Below are positions 49,724 through 58,702 of a stretch of DNA of 64,000 nt, one piece after another. This DNA is from Microbispora corallina (GTDB taxonomy: Bacteria; Actinomycetota; Actinomycetes; Streptosporangiales; Streptosporangiaceae): positions 1 to 64,000 of the forward strand of contig NZ_BOOC01000026.1 of NCBI RefSeq assembly GCF_016863035.1, read 5' to 3'. The number at the start of each line of letters is the position of its first letter. Positions within the stretch are counted from its first letter, which is position 1. The notes under the pieces were generated by a model that made no database searches, was not told the DNA's origin, and saw only the letters and a program-made list of their open reading frames with translations. The translations under genes were made by a program, and so were the position numbers.

Positions 49724-50479
49724 ATGGCCACTCCGCTGCAGTACGGCGACCCGCCCCACCTGGGGCCGTTCGTGCTGCAGGCGCGCCTGCTCACGGCCCC
49801 GGCCGGGCTCGTCTACCTGGGGCAGGGTCCCGACGGCCGGGTGGTGTCGGTGGCGGTCCTGACCAGCGGGGCCGCGCTCGACGCGGCTGCCCGCGACCGC
49901 TTCGTCACCGCGATCAGGGAGGCCCAGCAGAGCCGCTCGGGCGTGTGGGCCTGGGGGGCGTCGATCGTCGACCGGGTCCGCGGCCGCGCGCCGGTGGAGC
50001 GCCCGCCGGTCCTCGCCATGCAGGACGGGGAAGCCCCCTGGGTGGCGGTGCCGTACGTGCCGGGCGGGCCGGGGGCCGAGCGGTTCCTCGACCCGGTGAT
50101 GGTCTCGGGCACGCTGATCGGGCAGCGCCACGGCCCCGACTTCGTGCCCCACTGGCTGGGCGACCGCAACCCGGCGCTGCCGGCGCCGCCCGCCCCCGCC
50201 CCGCCGCCGGTCGCGACCCGGCGCTCGGTCGTGCTCGCCTCGACCCTGCTGGCCACGCTGGTGGCGGTGCTGCTGGTGATGCTGTGGCTGATGCTGTTCC
50301 GGGGGGACGAGGACCAGTCGCCGCCGCGGCCGCTGCCCGCGACGAACTTCGTGCCCACGCCGCCGCCCGTGCCCACGACGCCCGAGCCCCAGCAGCCGTC
50401 CCCGACGCCGTCTCAGGGCGGCACCGGCAGCCAGACCCCCGCCCCCGAGGACCAGGAGGACTCGGGCGAGCCCATCTGA
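49724..50479 (+). CDS. Membrane protein with a kinase-like N-terminal remnant
   Basis: A 251-residue protein. Residues 8-55 resemble the first strands of actinobacterial Ser/Thr kinases (LGPFVLQARLLTAPAGLVYLGQGPDGRVVSVAVL), but the Gly-rich loop and Lys are lost and no catalytic loop follows. One membrane segment is at about 165-190, followed by a Pro/Thr-rich external tail of 60 residues. It is transcribed divergently from moxR with a 106-bp gap. I read it as a pseudokinase-derived protein; its function is unknown. Confidence 0.8.
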   Translation: MATPLQYGDPPHLGPFVLQARLLTAPAGLVYLGQGPDGRVVSVAVLTSGAALDAAARDRFVTAIREAQQSRSGVWAWGASIVDRVRGRAPVERPPVLAMQDGEAPWVAVPYVPGGPGAERFLDPVMVSGTLIGQRHGPDFVPHWLGDRNPALPAPPAPAPPPVATRRSVVLASTLLATLVAVLLVMLWLMLFRGDEDQSPPRPLPATNFVPTPPPVPTTPEPQQPSPTPSQGGTGSQTPAPEDQEDSGEPI

Positions 50480-50487
50480 CCCTCCGG

Positions 50488-51789
50488 TCAGCGTTTGCGG
50501 ACGAGCACGGTCCAGGAGTGCGGCGGGACCAGGGCCGGGTCGGCCGAGGCCGGTCCTTCGGCGACCGTCAGGTGGGAGACGCCGACGGGGAACCGGTAGG
50601 GCGTGTCGTGGACGTTGAGCAGCGTGAGGACCTCGGCCGCGCCGTCGCCGGCCGACCGGAGGGCGAGGGCCCGGCCGGCGACGTGGACGGCCTCCGTACA
50701 GGCCCGGACCAGCCACGGGTTCCGGCGCCGCAGCCCGATGAGGCGCTGGTGGAGGCGGTAGGCCGGCCACCCGTGCGGCGCGAGGTCCCCGGGGGCGGCG
50801 GGGAACGCCGGCCGGATCGCGTCGTCGCCGCCCGCCCGTTCCTCCTTCACCCCCCGGAACGCCTGCTCGTCGCCGTAGTACACGCTCGGGACGCCGCCCA
50901 CCGTCATCAGTACGGCGAGGGCGTGGCCCAGGTGGCGGGGGTCGCCGAGCCGGCTCGCCAGGCGGGTCACGTCGTGGTTGCCCGTGAAGGTCATCGGGGC
51001 GAACGTCTCCAGGAATCCGTTGTGCCGGTCGAGCGCCCAGGCCAGCTCGAAGAAGTTGCCGTCGTTGAGGGAGCTCCAGATCGCCTTCCACAGCTCGTAC
51101 TGGGTGACGGAGTCGAGCCCGCCCTCCGTGACGTAGGCCGTGTAGTCGCCGTGGATCACCTCGCCGGTGAACCAGGCGTCCGGGTGCGCCCGCCGCACGC
51201 GGGTCAGCGCCTCGCGCCAGAAGGGGAGCGGCACCGCGTACGCCGCGTCGAGCCGCCAGCCGGACGCGCCCCTGCCCAGCCAGTGGTCCATCACGGAGAC
51301 GACGTGATCGAGGACGGCCGGTTCGCCGTGATCGAGCGCGACCAGGTGGTCGTGCCCCTCGAACGTGGCGAAGCCCCCGGTCCCCGTCCCGGGCCGGAAC
51401 CAGCGGGCCGCGGGCGAGCCGGGCCCGTCGGCGGCGGCCCGGGCGAAGGCCGGGAAGCCGCGGCCCACGTGGTTGAACACCCCGTCGAGCAGCAGCCGCA
51501 GGCCCCGGCGCCGGGCCTGCGCCACGAGGTGGTCGAAGTCGCCGTCGTCGCCGAGCCGGGGGTCGATCCGGAAGTGGTCGACCGTGTCGTACCCGTGGGT
51601 CTCCGAGGCGAAGATCGGGCCGAGGAGCAGGCCCGAGCAGCCGAGGCCGACCGCGTAGTCCAGCCAGGCGTCCAGGTGGCGCAGCCGGTGCCGGACCGGC
51701 TCGCCCGGGGGAGGCGCGACGGCCGGCGCTCCGGTGAAGCCCAGCGGGTACACCTGCCACCAGATCGCGTGGTCATGCCACGTCCCCAT
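50488..51789 (-). CDS. GH13 alpha-amylase-family enzyme
   Basis: A 433-residue cytoplasmic (beta/alpha)8 enzyme. The catalytic nucleophile is Asp181 (GWRLDAAYAV), the acid/base Glu210 (WFTGEVIHGDY) and the third acid Asp273 (TGNHDVTRL). DGVFNHVGRG is conserved region I. It has no signal peptide. The exact alpha-glucan or oligosaccharide specificity is not clear. Its ATG lies inside the end of the FUSC-type exporter gene (17-base overlap). Confidence 0.9.
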   Translation of the reverse strand: MGTWHDHAIWWQVYPLGFTGAPAVAPPPGEPVRHRLRHLDAWLDYAVGLGCSGLLLGPIFASETHGYDTVDHFRIDPRLGDDGDFDHLVAQARRRGLRLLLDGVFNHVGRGFPAFARAAADGPGSPAARWFRPGTGTGGFATFEGHDHLVALDHGEPAVLDHVVSVMDHWLGRGASGWRLDAAYAVPLPFWREALTRVRRAHPDAWFTGEVIHGDYTAYVTEGGLDSVTQYELWKAIWSSLNDGNFFELAWALDRHNGFLETFAPMTFTGNHDVTRLASRLGDPRHLGHALAVLMTVGGVPSVYYGDEQAFRGVKEERAGGDDAIRPAFPAAPGDLAPHGWPAYRLHQRLIGLRRRNPWLVRACTEAVHVAGRALALRSAGDGAAEVLTLLNVHDTPYRFPVGVSHLTVAEGPASADPALVPPHSWTVLVRKR

Positions 51790-53050
51790 CGCGCGCTCCC
51801 CTCGTCGACCGTTGTCCCGGCGCCGTGCCCTGCGTGGACGGCGTGGTCCCCGGCGCTCGCGGGGCTGTCCGCCGTGCCGGAGACGCCGTGTCCTCTGCCC
51901 GCCGGGGTGGCCACGGCAGCGCCCCCGCGCCGACCGCGATCACGCCACCCGCCACCGTCGCGCCCAGCCGTACGGCGAGGGTGGACGGCGGCGCCGCGCG
52001 CCCGGCCTCGAGCATGAGCACGACCAGCGGGGTCATCACGGCCGCGTACAGCGCGGGCCGCCGGTCCCGCAGCAGCGGCCGCGCCGCGGCCAGCGCCGAC
52101 ACCGCGGCGATGAACGACCAGGGCGGCAGGGCCCGCAGCAGCAGGAACGCGGTGGCCAGCGCCCCCGCCGCCGTCCCGGCCGCCCGTTCGGCCGCCCGGC
52201 GCACGGCGCCGCTCCGCGGCCGCACGACGATGACGACCGTGACCGCCACCCAGGACGCCCTGGGCCGGTCCCACAGGACGGCGACGGCCTCGGCCGCGGC
52301 CAGGGCCGCGGTGATCCGCACCGGGTACCGCCACGACTCCGGGCGGCGCAGCGACCTCCACCAGCGCCGGACCCGGGCGCCGAAGGGCCGCCGGGTTGGC
52401 CGGGCGTGGGGTGTACGCGGCCTCCGGGCGTGCCAGATCCGGCCCGCGGCGGCCGTGACCGTCAGTGCCCAGGCGGCTCCCGCGGCGAGGAGCACCGCCA
52501 CGCCGAGCGGGTGGGCGACCGCCTCCATGCCGGTGGAGATCACCATGTACGTGACGAACCGGATGGCCGTCTTCGTGGCGGCCCTGCTGAACCGTCCGAG
52601 GACGGACGCCACGAGGGCCGCGACGACGACGGCTCCGGCGGTGACCCATCCCCGCCCGGCGACGGCGGTCCCGAGGAGCCCCGCGACCGCCACGGTCCCC
52701 GCCCGCAGGGCCGCGCGCCCGGCCCCCGCGTCCTCCCTCGAAGCGGCGACGTCGGTCGCCTCCCCAGCCGGTCTCGCGTCCCGTTCGGCCGCCCCGGCTC
52801 GGGACGCGTTCGCGATCGGGGACGCGTTCGCGATCGGGGGCGCGGAGACGGCCATCGCGCCGACGGCGGCCAGCGTCCCCGCCTCCAGGTGGCCGGTCAG
52901 GATCCCGCACAGCACGGGACCGCCCATGCCCGCCCCGGCGGCGATCATCCGGATCACAGAGGGACGGGATCGCGTGAGCGCGCGCCTGACGGCCACCCGG
53001 ACGGCCCGCCCGCGTGCCGCCGTCGTTCCGCGGGTGTTCCGCCTCCGCAT
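51773..53050 (-). CDS. FUSC-type aromatic acid exporter family protein
   Basis: A 425-residue membrane protein with two sets of hydrophobic segments separated by a basic loop, as in fusaric-acid-resistance-type proteins. The second half starts near ESWRYPVRITAALAAAEAVAVLW and includes WVAVTVVIVVRPRSG. The tail is Pro/Thr/Arg-rich. The ATG at 53050 has GGGAGG upstream, so an 18-codon extension was rejected. It is divergent from a MarR gene and shares repeats with it, suggesting a MarR-controlled efflux system. Confidence 0.8.
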   Translation of the reverse strand: MRRRNTRGTTAARGRAVRVAVRRALTRSRPSVIRMIAAGAGMGGPVLCGILTGHLEAGTLAAVGAMAVSAPPIANASPIANASRAGAAERDARPAGEATDVAASREDAGAGRAALRAGTVAVAGLLGTAVAGRGWVTAGAVVVAALVASVLGRFSRAATKTAIRFVTYMVISTGMEAVAHPLGVAVLLAAGAAWALTVTAAAGRIWHARRPRTPHARPTRRPFGARVRRWWRSLRRPESWRYPVRITAALAAAEAVAVLWDRPRASWVAVTVVIVVRPRSGAVRRAAERAAGTAAGALATAFLLLRALPPWSFIAAVSALAAARPLLRDRRPALYAAVMTPLVVLMLEAGRAAPPSTLAVRLGATVAGGVIAVGAGALPWPPRRAEDTASPARRTAPRAPGTTPSTQGTAPGQRSTRGARDGDVA

Positions 53051-53079
53051 CCCGTCCACCTCCCTCCACCGCTCAACGC

Positions 53080-53092
53080 TAAGCATTGCGTA
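53080..53092. promoter_or_regulatory. Candidate MarR operator, copy 1
   Basis: TAAGC-ATT-GCGTA is an imperfect inverted repeat in the divergent promoter region of the FUSC exporter and marR genes. A closely similar site lies at 53145-53158. Confidence 0.5.
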
Positions 53093-53144
53093 CGATATCA
53101 ACACGAGGAAGGTCGGGAAGCACGCGCTCGCCCTCGAATAACGG

Positions 53145-53158
53145 TAAGCGATAGCGTA
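53145..53158. promoter_or_regulatory. Candidate MarR operator, copy 2, over the -10 box
   Basis: TAAGC-GATA-GCGTA repeats the site at 53080-53092 with one extra spacer base. It overlaps TAGCGT (53152-53157), which lies 6 bases before the marR ATG and should be the -10 box of a leaderless message. Confidence 0.5.
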
Positions 53159-53163
53159 GGAAC

Positions 53164-53685
53164 ATGACGGACGACGAGCTGAACGCGACGGCGGCGGGAC
53201 TGCGCAGGGCGTCCACCCGCCTGGCCAGGCGGCTGCGGGCGGAGCGGCCCGTTCACGCCGTGAGCGGCCTCGGGATCTCGCTGCTCGGGCACCTGTACCG
53301 CCGAGGGCCGATGACGGCGGGGGACCTCGCCGAGGCGGAGCGGCTGCAGCCGCAGTCGCTGACCCGGGCGCTGGCGGCGCTGGAGAGCGGGGGGCTCATC
53401 GTCCGGTCGCGCCCTCGGGACGACCGGCGGCGCCACCACATCGGCATCACCGAGACCGGCGCCCGGGCCCTCGGCGATCACGTCCGTGAGGTGGACGACT
53501 GGCTGGCCCGGGAGATGGCCCGCACGCTCACCCCGGCCGAGTGCCGCATGCTGCGCATCGCCGCCGACCTGCTCGACCGCGTCCTCGACGAGGCCCGTCC
53601 CGCCGGGGAGGCTTCCGGCCGTCCGCGCGACGACCACGACGACGAGCGAGCGAGCGCCCGGGCCGTACCGGGGAAAACCGGTTGA
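53164..53685 (+). CDS. MarR family regulator
   Basis: A 173-residue protein with a MarR winged helix (about 45-110, MTAGDLAEAERLQPQSLTRALAALESGGLI, then the wing RSRPRDDRRRHHIGITETG). The C-terminus is a charged extension of about 30 residues. It is divergent from the FUSC-type exporter and probably represses it and itself in response to an aromatic or other toxic compound. Confidence 0.9.
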   Translation: MTDDELNATAAGLRRASTRLARRLRAERPVHAVSGLGISLLGHLYRRGPMTAGDLAEAERLQPQSLTRALAALESGGLIVRSRPRDDRRRHHIGITETGARALGDHVREVDDWLAREMARTLTPAECRMLRIAADLLDRVLDEARPAGEASGRPRDDHDDERASARAVPGKTG

Positions 53686-53719
53686 GCCTCACCCTGCGTG
53701 AGCTTTTAGGGTCGCCGCC

Positions 53720-54595
53720 ATGGACATCATCGTGCACGACACCGCCGCGGCCCTCGATCGCCTGCTCGCGGAGCCGCTCGAACGGCGGCCCGGCGCGCTG
53801 AAGGAGCTTCTCGGCCCGATGTGGGGGCCGGGGCGGTGGACGGAGGGGGCCGACCTCGTCGACCTGCACCACCGGGGCGGCGGGATGCGCGTCGACCGGG
53901 ACGACGACCGCTACGCCGCGGCGCTGCGCCGGATGCGGGAGGCGGGCCTGTGGGAGCAGGTCGCCGGACGCCTCGCCGAGGCCTGGGCGTACCAGCGGGA
54001 GGCGGTCCCCGGCATCAGGGCGGCCGGCACGTTGAACGTGTACATCATGCTCGGCGACCCCGACAACGACCACCTGGTGCGGCGGAACCGGGGCTACTTC
54101 GGCATGGGCGGCGTCCCCGGCGTCCTCTACCTGCTCATCTGGCCCACGGAGGAGAACCTGGGCCGCCTGGGCCACTGCGCCGTCCACGAGCTCAACCACA
54201 ACATCCGCTACCACAACGTCGTCTGGGACCCGGCCACGGTCACGCTCGGCGAGCACGTCGTCTCCGAGGGGCTCGCCGACGCCTTCGTCCGGGAGATGTA
54301 CGGCCCGGAGGCGCTGGGCCACTGGGTGACGGCCGTCCAGGGCGAGGCGCTGGAGGCGGCCTACGCCACGATCGTGAAGGCGCTCGGCGTGACCGGGATG
54401 CACAACTTCACGGCGTACGTGCTCGGGGACGGCACGGCCGAGCTGATGGGGCAGACGCCGGTCGGCCTGCCCGACAACGCGGGGTACCCGGTCGGGCTGC
54501 GGATCGTCGACGCGCACCTCGCCGCCTCCGGCCTGACCGCGGCCCGGAGCATCGCGCTGTCGCGGGAGGAGATCCTGGCCAACGCCGGGCTGTGA
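53720..54595 (+). CDS. DUF2268 putative zinc metalloprotease
   Basis: A 291-residue protein. The zinc motif is H156-E157-L-N-H160 (VHELNHNIRYH), with a likely third ligand Glu183 in VSEGLADAFV. The family is described as predicted Zn-dependent proteases. It has no signal peptide. The gene begins 34 bases after marR. Whether it relates to the exporter system is unclear. Confidence 0.87.
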   Translation: MDIIVHDTAAALDRLLAEPLERRPGALKELLGPMWGPGRWTEGADLVDLHHRGGGMRVDRDDDRYAAALRRMREAGLWEQVAGRLAEAWAYQREAVPGIRAAGTLNVYIMLGDPDNDHLVRRNRGYFGMGGVPGVLYLLIWPTEENLGRLGHCAVHELNHNIRYHNVVWDPATVTLGEHVVSEGLADAFVREMYGPEALGHWVTAVQGEALEAAYATIVKALGVTGMHNFTAYVLGDGTAELMGQTPVGLPDNAGYPVGLRIVDAHLAASGLTAARSIALSREEILANAGL

Positions 54596-54688
54596 GCCGT
54601 GGTGGCCGCCAGGTCGGGAGCCATGAGGCCCCGGTAGGCTCGGTGCGCGTTTTCAGCACAATTGTCAGCAATCGGGGGGTCGTGCCGC

Positions 54689-55456
54689 ATGCAGGCCGGT
54701 CAGATCACGCTCCTGCTTCTCGCGGCCCTGGCCGCCGGCTGGGTGGACGCGGTCGTCGGCGGCGGAGGTCTGCTCCAGTTGCCTGCGCTGATCCTGGCCG
54801 GGCTGAGCCCGGTCCAGGCCCTGGCGACCAACAAGTCCGCGGCCATCTTCGGGACGGCCTCCGCCGCGGTGACGTACGCCAGGAGGACGAAGTTCGACCG
54901 GGCGGTGGCGGTGCCGGCGGGCGCGCTGGCCGTGGTCTTCGCCGGCGTGGGAGCGGCGTCGGCGGCCCTGCTGGACGCGGCGGTGCTGAAGCCGCTGGTC
55001 ATGGTCGTGCTGCTGGGGGTGGCGGCGTTCGTGACGCTGCGGCCGGCCTTCGGCCGGATCCCCCGGCCCCACCTGCGGACCGGGGCGCGGGTGCTGTCGG
55101 CGGTCGGGGTCGCGGGTGTCGGCATCGCCTTCTACGACGGGATCCTCGGCCCCGGGACCGGGACGTTCCTGCTGATCGCGTTCACCTCGATCCTCGGGAT
55201 GGACTTCGTCCACGCGTCGGCGACCGCCAAGGTCATCAACACCGGCACCAACCTCGGCGCGCTGATCGTCTTCGCCCTCCAGGGCCATGTGATGTGGGCG
55301 CTCGGGCTGGGCATGGCGGTGTGCAACATCGCCGGAGCCCAGATCGGGGCCCGGATGGCGATCCGGCGAGGCGCGGGCTTCGTCCGGGTCGTCCTGCTGT
55401 GCGTGGTGGTCGCCCTGGTCGTCAAGCTCGCCTACGACCAGTTCTTCGCGGGGTGA
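54689..55456 (+). CDS. TauE/SafE (TSUP) family permease
   Basis: A 255-residue membrane protein with about eight segments. The two signature turns are AGWVDAVVGGGGLLQLPALILAG and GFYDGILGPGTGTFLLIAF-like (FYDGILGPGTGTFL). The family exports or imports sulfonates, sulfite or organic anions. GGGGGG lies 10 bases before the ATG. It is convergent with the MFS gene with only 4 bases between. Confidence 0.9.
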   Translation: MQAGQITLLLLAALAAGWVDAVVGGGGLLQLPALILAGLSPVQALATNKSAAIFGTASAAVTYARRTKFDRAVAVPAGALAVVFAGVGAASAALLDAAVLKPLVMVVLLGVAAFVTLRPAFGRIPRPHLRTGARVLSAVGVAGVGIAFYDGILGPGTGTFLLIAFTSILGMDFVHASATAKVINTGTNLGALIVFALQGHVMWALGLGMAVCNIAGAQIGARMAIRRGAGFVRVVLLCVVVALVVKLAYDQFFAG

Positions 55457-55460
55457 CGCT

Positions 55461-56678
55461 CTACGCCGCGCCTTCGGAGACCGGCGCCTCCTGGGCGGCG
55501 GGGTCGGGGGAGGGCGAGCGGAGCGCCGGCGCGGCCAGGGCCACGAACAGCGCGAGCACGGCGGGCACGAACAACGCGCGGGGGAGCGTCACCAGCTCGG
55601 CGAGGCCGCCGATGATGACGGGCCCGGCGAGGAGCCCGGTGTACCCGAGGCTCGCCACGGCGGCCAGCGCCCGCCCCGACTGGGCCTGGTCGCGGTGCCC
55701 GGCGGCGGAGAAGACCTGCGGGATGATGCATGACAGCCCGGCCCCGAACAGGCCGAACCCCACCACACCCGCCACCGGGTGGCCGGCCAGCAGCGACACC
55801 GCGAGCCCGGCGCCGGCCAGCCCGCCGCACCAGCGGACCAGCGCCACCCGGCCCAGCCGGGCCGCGAGCCGGTCGCCGGCGAAGCGTCCCGCGGTCATCA
55901 TGATGGAGAACGCGGCGTAGGCGGCCGCGGCGAAGGCGGGGGAGGAGCCCAGGTCCTCCCGCAGGTAGACGGAGCTCCAGTCGGCCGAGGCGCCCTCGCC
56001 CACCAGGCAGCAGAACGCGAGGACCCCGAGGAACAGCACGCCGCCGCCGAGCCTGCGCCGTCCCGGCCGCTCGCCGTCCGCGTGCGCGGCCGCCGTTACC
56101 GCATGGTCGCGTACGGCCCAGCGCGCGCTGAGCAGGGAGATCACCAGGATCAGCGCGCCCACCGAGGCGAAGGTGACGGCCGGGCCCAGCCCCGCGTGCG
56201 CGAACAGCCCGCCGGCCGACGCCCCGGCGAAGCCGCCCACGCTGTACAGGGCGTGGAACGACGACATGATCGGCCTGCCGTAGGCGCGCTCGACGACGAC
56301 CGCGTTGGCGTTCATCGCCACGTCCAGCGTCCCGTGGACCGACCCGAACACGAACAGGGCCAGCGCGAGCGTCGCCAGGTTCGGCATGAACGCCGGGAGG
56401 ACGAGCACCAGCCCCTGCGCGATCGCCATCGGGACCATCGTGCGGTAGCTGCCGTACCGGTCGACGAGGCGGCCGACGACCTGCATGCCGGTGATGGCCC
56501 CGGCGGCGATGCCCAGCAGGCCGAGGCTCAGCTGACCGTCGGTGAGGCGGAGATCGCCCTTGATCGCCGGGATGCGGGCCGTCCAGGTGCCGATGGCCAT
56601 CCCGGCCAGCAGGAACAGGCCGTAGACGGCCACGCGGGCGCGGGCCAGGGAGGGGTGGGAAGGGGCGGGCAGAGCCAT
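55461..56678 (-). CDS. MFS transporter (YbjJ/fucose permease-like)
   Basis: A 405-residue, 12-segment permease. The N-terminal region FLLAGMAIGTWTARIPAIKGDLRLTDGQLSLGLLG is typical of YbjJ-type transporters. It lies 108 bases downstream of a DeoR-family regulator on the same strand, which suggests control by a sugar phosphate. The tail is Pro/Ala-rich. Confidence 0.87.
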   Translation of the reverse strand: MALPAPSHPSLARARVAVYGLFLLAGMAIGTWTARIPAIKGDLRLTDGQLSLGLLGIAAGAITGMQVVGRLVDRYGSYRTMVPMAIAQGLVLVLPAFMPNLATLALALFVFGSVHGTLDVAMNANAVVVERAYGRPIMSSFHALYSVGGFAGASAGGLFAHAGLGPAVTFASVGALILVISLLSARWAVRDHAVTAAAHADGERPGRRRLGGGVLFLGVLAFCCLVGEGASADWSSVYLREDLGSSPAFAAAAYAAFSIMMTAGRFAGDRLAARLGRVALVRWCGGLAGAGLAVSLLAGHPVAGVVGFGLFGAGLSCIIPQVFSAAGHRDQAQSGRALAAVASLGYTGLLAGPVIIGGLAELVTLPRALFVPAVLALFVALAAPALRSPSPDPAAQEAPVSEGAA

Positions 56679-56786
56679 GACGCGTGCTCCAAGGGGTAGG
56701 GCCGGCGAGCCGGGGGCCCGCGGCCTCGGGCGGACGCTCTCCGGCGGACGGATTCCGTGCCGGGTGAGGCGGCCGGTGGGATGCGG

Positions 56787-57551
56787 TCAGGCGGGGACGG
56801 TGCGGACGGCGACGCCGGCGGCGGCGAGGGCGTCGCTCTGGTCCTGGGGGACGCCCTCGTCGGTGACCACGAGGTCGAGCCGGTCGAGGGAGCAGACCGC
56901 GCCGAACGCCGTACGGCTGAACTTCCCGGAGTCGCAGGCGACGATGACGCGGCGGGCCGAAGCGATGGCGGCCTGCTTGATGGCCACCTCGGGCAGGTCG
57001 TGCGCGGTGAGGCCGTGCTCGGCGGTGAGGCCGCAGCACCCGATGACCGCCGTGTCGAAGCGCAGGGACCGGATGGAGGTCTCGGTCAGCGGCCCGACGA
57101 AGTTCATCTCGCCGTGCCGGACCTCGCCGCCCGGCAGGACCAGGCGGACCCGTGGCGCGGCGGCCAGCTCCTGCGCCGCCTGGAGCGCGAGCGGCAGCAC
57201 GGTCACCCGCCGGTCCCGTACGGCGCGGGCGACCTCGAGCACGGTGGTGCCGCCGTCGAGGAGCACGGCCTCGCCGTCCGCGAGCAGGGCCGCGACCTCC
57301 GCGCCGATCCGCCGTTTCGCCTCGACCGCCTCGCGCTCGCGGACGCCGAACGGAGGCTCCTCGCCGCGCAGCAGCAGGCTCAGCGCGCCGCCGCGGACGC
57401 GTCGCACGACGCCCTGCTGGGCGAGCTCGTCCAGGTCGCGGCGGATGGTCATCTCGGACACGCCGTACGTCGCGGCGAGCTCGGCGACCGAGACGCTGTC
57501 GGCGGTGCGCAGCGCGTTCATGATGGCCCGAATACGATCGGCACTCTCCAT
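56787..57551 (-). CDS. DeoR/GlpR-family regulator
   Basis: A 254-residue repressor with an N-terminal helix-turn-helix (VAELAATYGVSEMTIRRDLDELAQQG, about 22-47) and a C-terminal sugar-phosphate isomerase-like sensor (LLDGGTTVLEVARAV, and CDSGKFSRTAFG). It lies upstream of the MFS gene and divergent from a WYL regulator. The ATG at 57551 is chosen; no ribosome-binding site is present and the -10 box is 7 bases upstream, so the message is probably leaderless. Confidence 0.92.
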   Translation of the reverse strand: MESADRIRAIMNALRTADSVSVAELAATYGVSEMTIRRDLDELAQQGVVRRVRGGALSLLLRGEEPPFGVREREAVEAKRRIGAEVAALLADGEAVLLDGGTTVLEVARAVRDRRVTVLPLALQAAQELAAAPRVRLVLPGGEVRHGEMNFVGPLTETSIRSLRFDTAVIGCCGLTAEHGLTAHDLPEVAIKQAAIASARRVIVACDSGKFSRTAFGAVCSLDRLDLVVTDEGVPQDQSDALAAAGVAVRTVPA

Positions 57552-57552
57552 G

Positions 57553-57566
57553 TGTGCAATTGAACA
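57553..57566. promoter_or_regulatory. Candidate DeoR operator
   Basis: TGTGCAATTGAACA is an inverted repeat of the form TGTnCAATTGnACA directly in front of the deoR ATG. It overlaps the -10 box. Confidence 0.5.
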
Positions 57567-57587
57567 TGTCGCGTGTGCGAAAGGCAA
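57559..57587 (-). promoter_or_regulatory. Promoter of the DeoR-MFS unit
   Basis: On the minus strand TTGCCT (57582-57587) and TTCAAT (57559-57564) have a 17-base spacer. Confidence 0.55.
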
Positions 57588-57591
57588 GTAA

Positions 57592-57607
57592 ATCTACATT
57601 GTAAAGG
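57592..57607. promoter_or_regulatory. Candidate WYL-regulator operator, copy 1
   Basis: ATCTACATTGTAAAGG contains the inverted repeat TACA-T-TGTA, 17 bases before the WYL gene start. An identical 16-mer occurs at 61341-61356. Confidence 0.55.
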
Positions 57608-57623
57608 TGGCAGACTGGAGCGC

Positions 57624-58622
57624 ATGCGCGCGAGCCGGTTGCTGTCCCTGTTGCTCCTGCTCCAGACCCGCGGCAGGATGACGGCCTCCGAGATCGCGGG
57701 CGAGCTGGAGGTGTCGATCCGCACGGTGTACCGGGACGTGGAGGCGTTGTCGGCCGCGGGCGTGCCCGTGTACGCCGACCGCGGGCCGCTCGGGGGCTAC
57801 CAGTTGCTCGACGGGTACCGGACCCGGCTGAACGGGCTGAGCGCGGAGGAGGCGTCGTCGCTGTTCCTGGCCGGTCTGCCGGGCCCGGCGGCGGAGCTGG
57901 GGCTGGCGGACCTCGCCGCCACCGCGGAGCTGAAGCTGCTGGCCGCGCTGCCTCCGGAGCCCCGCTCGCACGCCGCCCGGATGCGGGAGCGGTTCCACCT
58001 CGACGTGCCCGGCTGGTACCGGGGCAACGACGAGGTGCCGCACCTGATGGAGGTGGCCGAGGCGGTCTGGGAGGACCGGGTGGTCCGGCTGCGGTACCGG
58101 CGGTGGGGCCCGGCCGAGGTGGAGCGGCTGATCCACCCGTACGGGCTGATCCTCAAGGGCGGCTCGTGGTACCTGGCCGCCGCGTGCGACGGCAGCGTGC
58201 GGACCTACCGGGTCAGCCGGATCGTCGAGGCCCGGGTGCTCGACGAACGCTTCGAACGGCCCGCCGGCTTCGACCTCGTGGCGTTCTGGCAGCGGTTCGC
58301 GGCCGACTTCGCCTCGCGGCTGTACACGGCGGAGGCCGTCGTCCTGCTCACGCCCGGCATCATGGACCTGGCCCGGTACACGCTCGGGGCGGACGTCATG
58401 GACAAGGCCCTGGCCGACGGCGTGACCGAGCCCGACGGACGGATCCGGATCACCCTGCCGATCGAGTCGGTCAACCACGGCCGCTGGCAGCTCCTGCGCC
58501 TCGGCGCCGCCGTCGAGGTGCTGGAGCCGCCCGAGCTGCGGGCGCTGATGACCGAGGCGATCGCCGAGCTGTCGCGCCTGTACGGCGTGGGCCCCCCGCC
58601 GGCCGGGGACGCGACGCAGTGA
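57624..58622 (+). CDS. YafY-type HTH-WYL transcriptional regulator
   Basis: A 332-residue protein: helix-turn-helix at the N-terminus (MTASEIAGELEVSIRTVYRDVEALSAAGVPV, about 19-49), a middle DGYRTRLNGLS segment, a WYL ligand domain (VVRLRYRRWGPAEVERLIHPYGLILKGGSWYLAA, about 155-190) and a C-terminal extension. The ATG at 57624 is chosen though GGAG is only 3 bases upstream. It is divergent from the DeoR gene. WYL regulators often bind small effectors or nucleic acid and control detoxifying genes. Confidence 0.9.
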   Translation: MRASRLLSLLLLLQTRGRMTASEIAGELEVSIRTVYRDVEALSAAGVPVYADRGPLGGYQLLDGYRTRLNGLSAEEASSLFLAGLPGPAAELGLADLAATAELKLLAALPPEPRSHAARMRERFHLDVPGWYRGNDEVPHLMEVAEAVWEDRVVRLRYRRWGPAEVERLIHPYGLILKGGSWYLAAACDGSVRTYRVSRIVEARVLDERFERPAGFDLVAFWQRFAADFASRLYTAEAVVLLTPGIMDLARYTLGADVMDKALADGVTEPDGRIRITLPIESVNHGRWQLLRLGAAVEVLEPPELRALMTEAIAELSRLYGVGPPPAGDATQ

Positions 58623-58702
58623 TCGCCGGCCGTGCCCGGCGCCTCAGCCGTGGCCAAGACCTGTCCGGCCGCCTGACGTGTCAGGGGCCTCGTGCGACGC
58701 GG

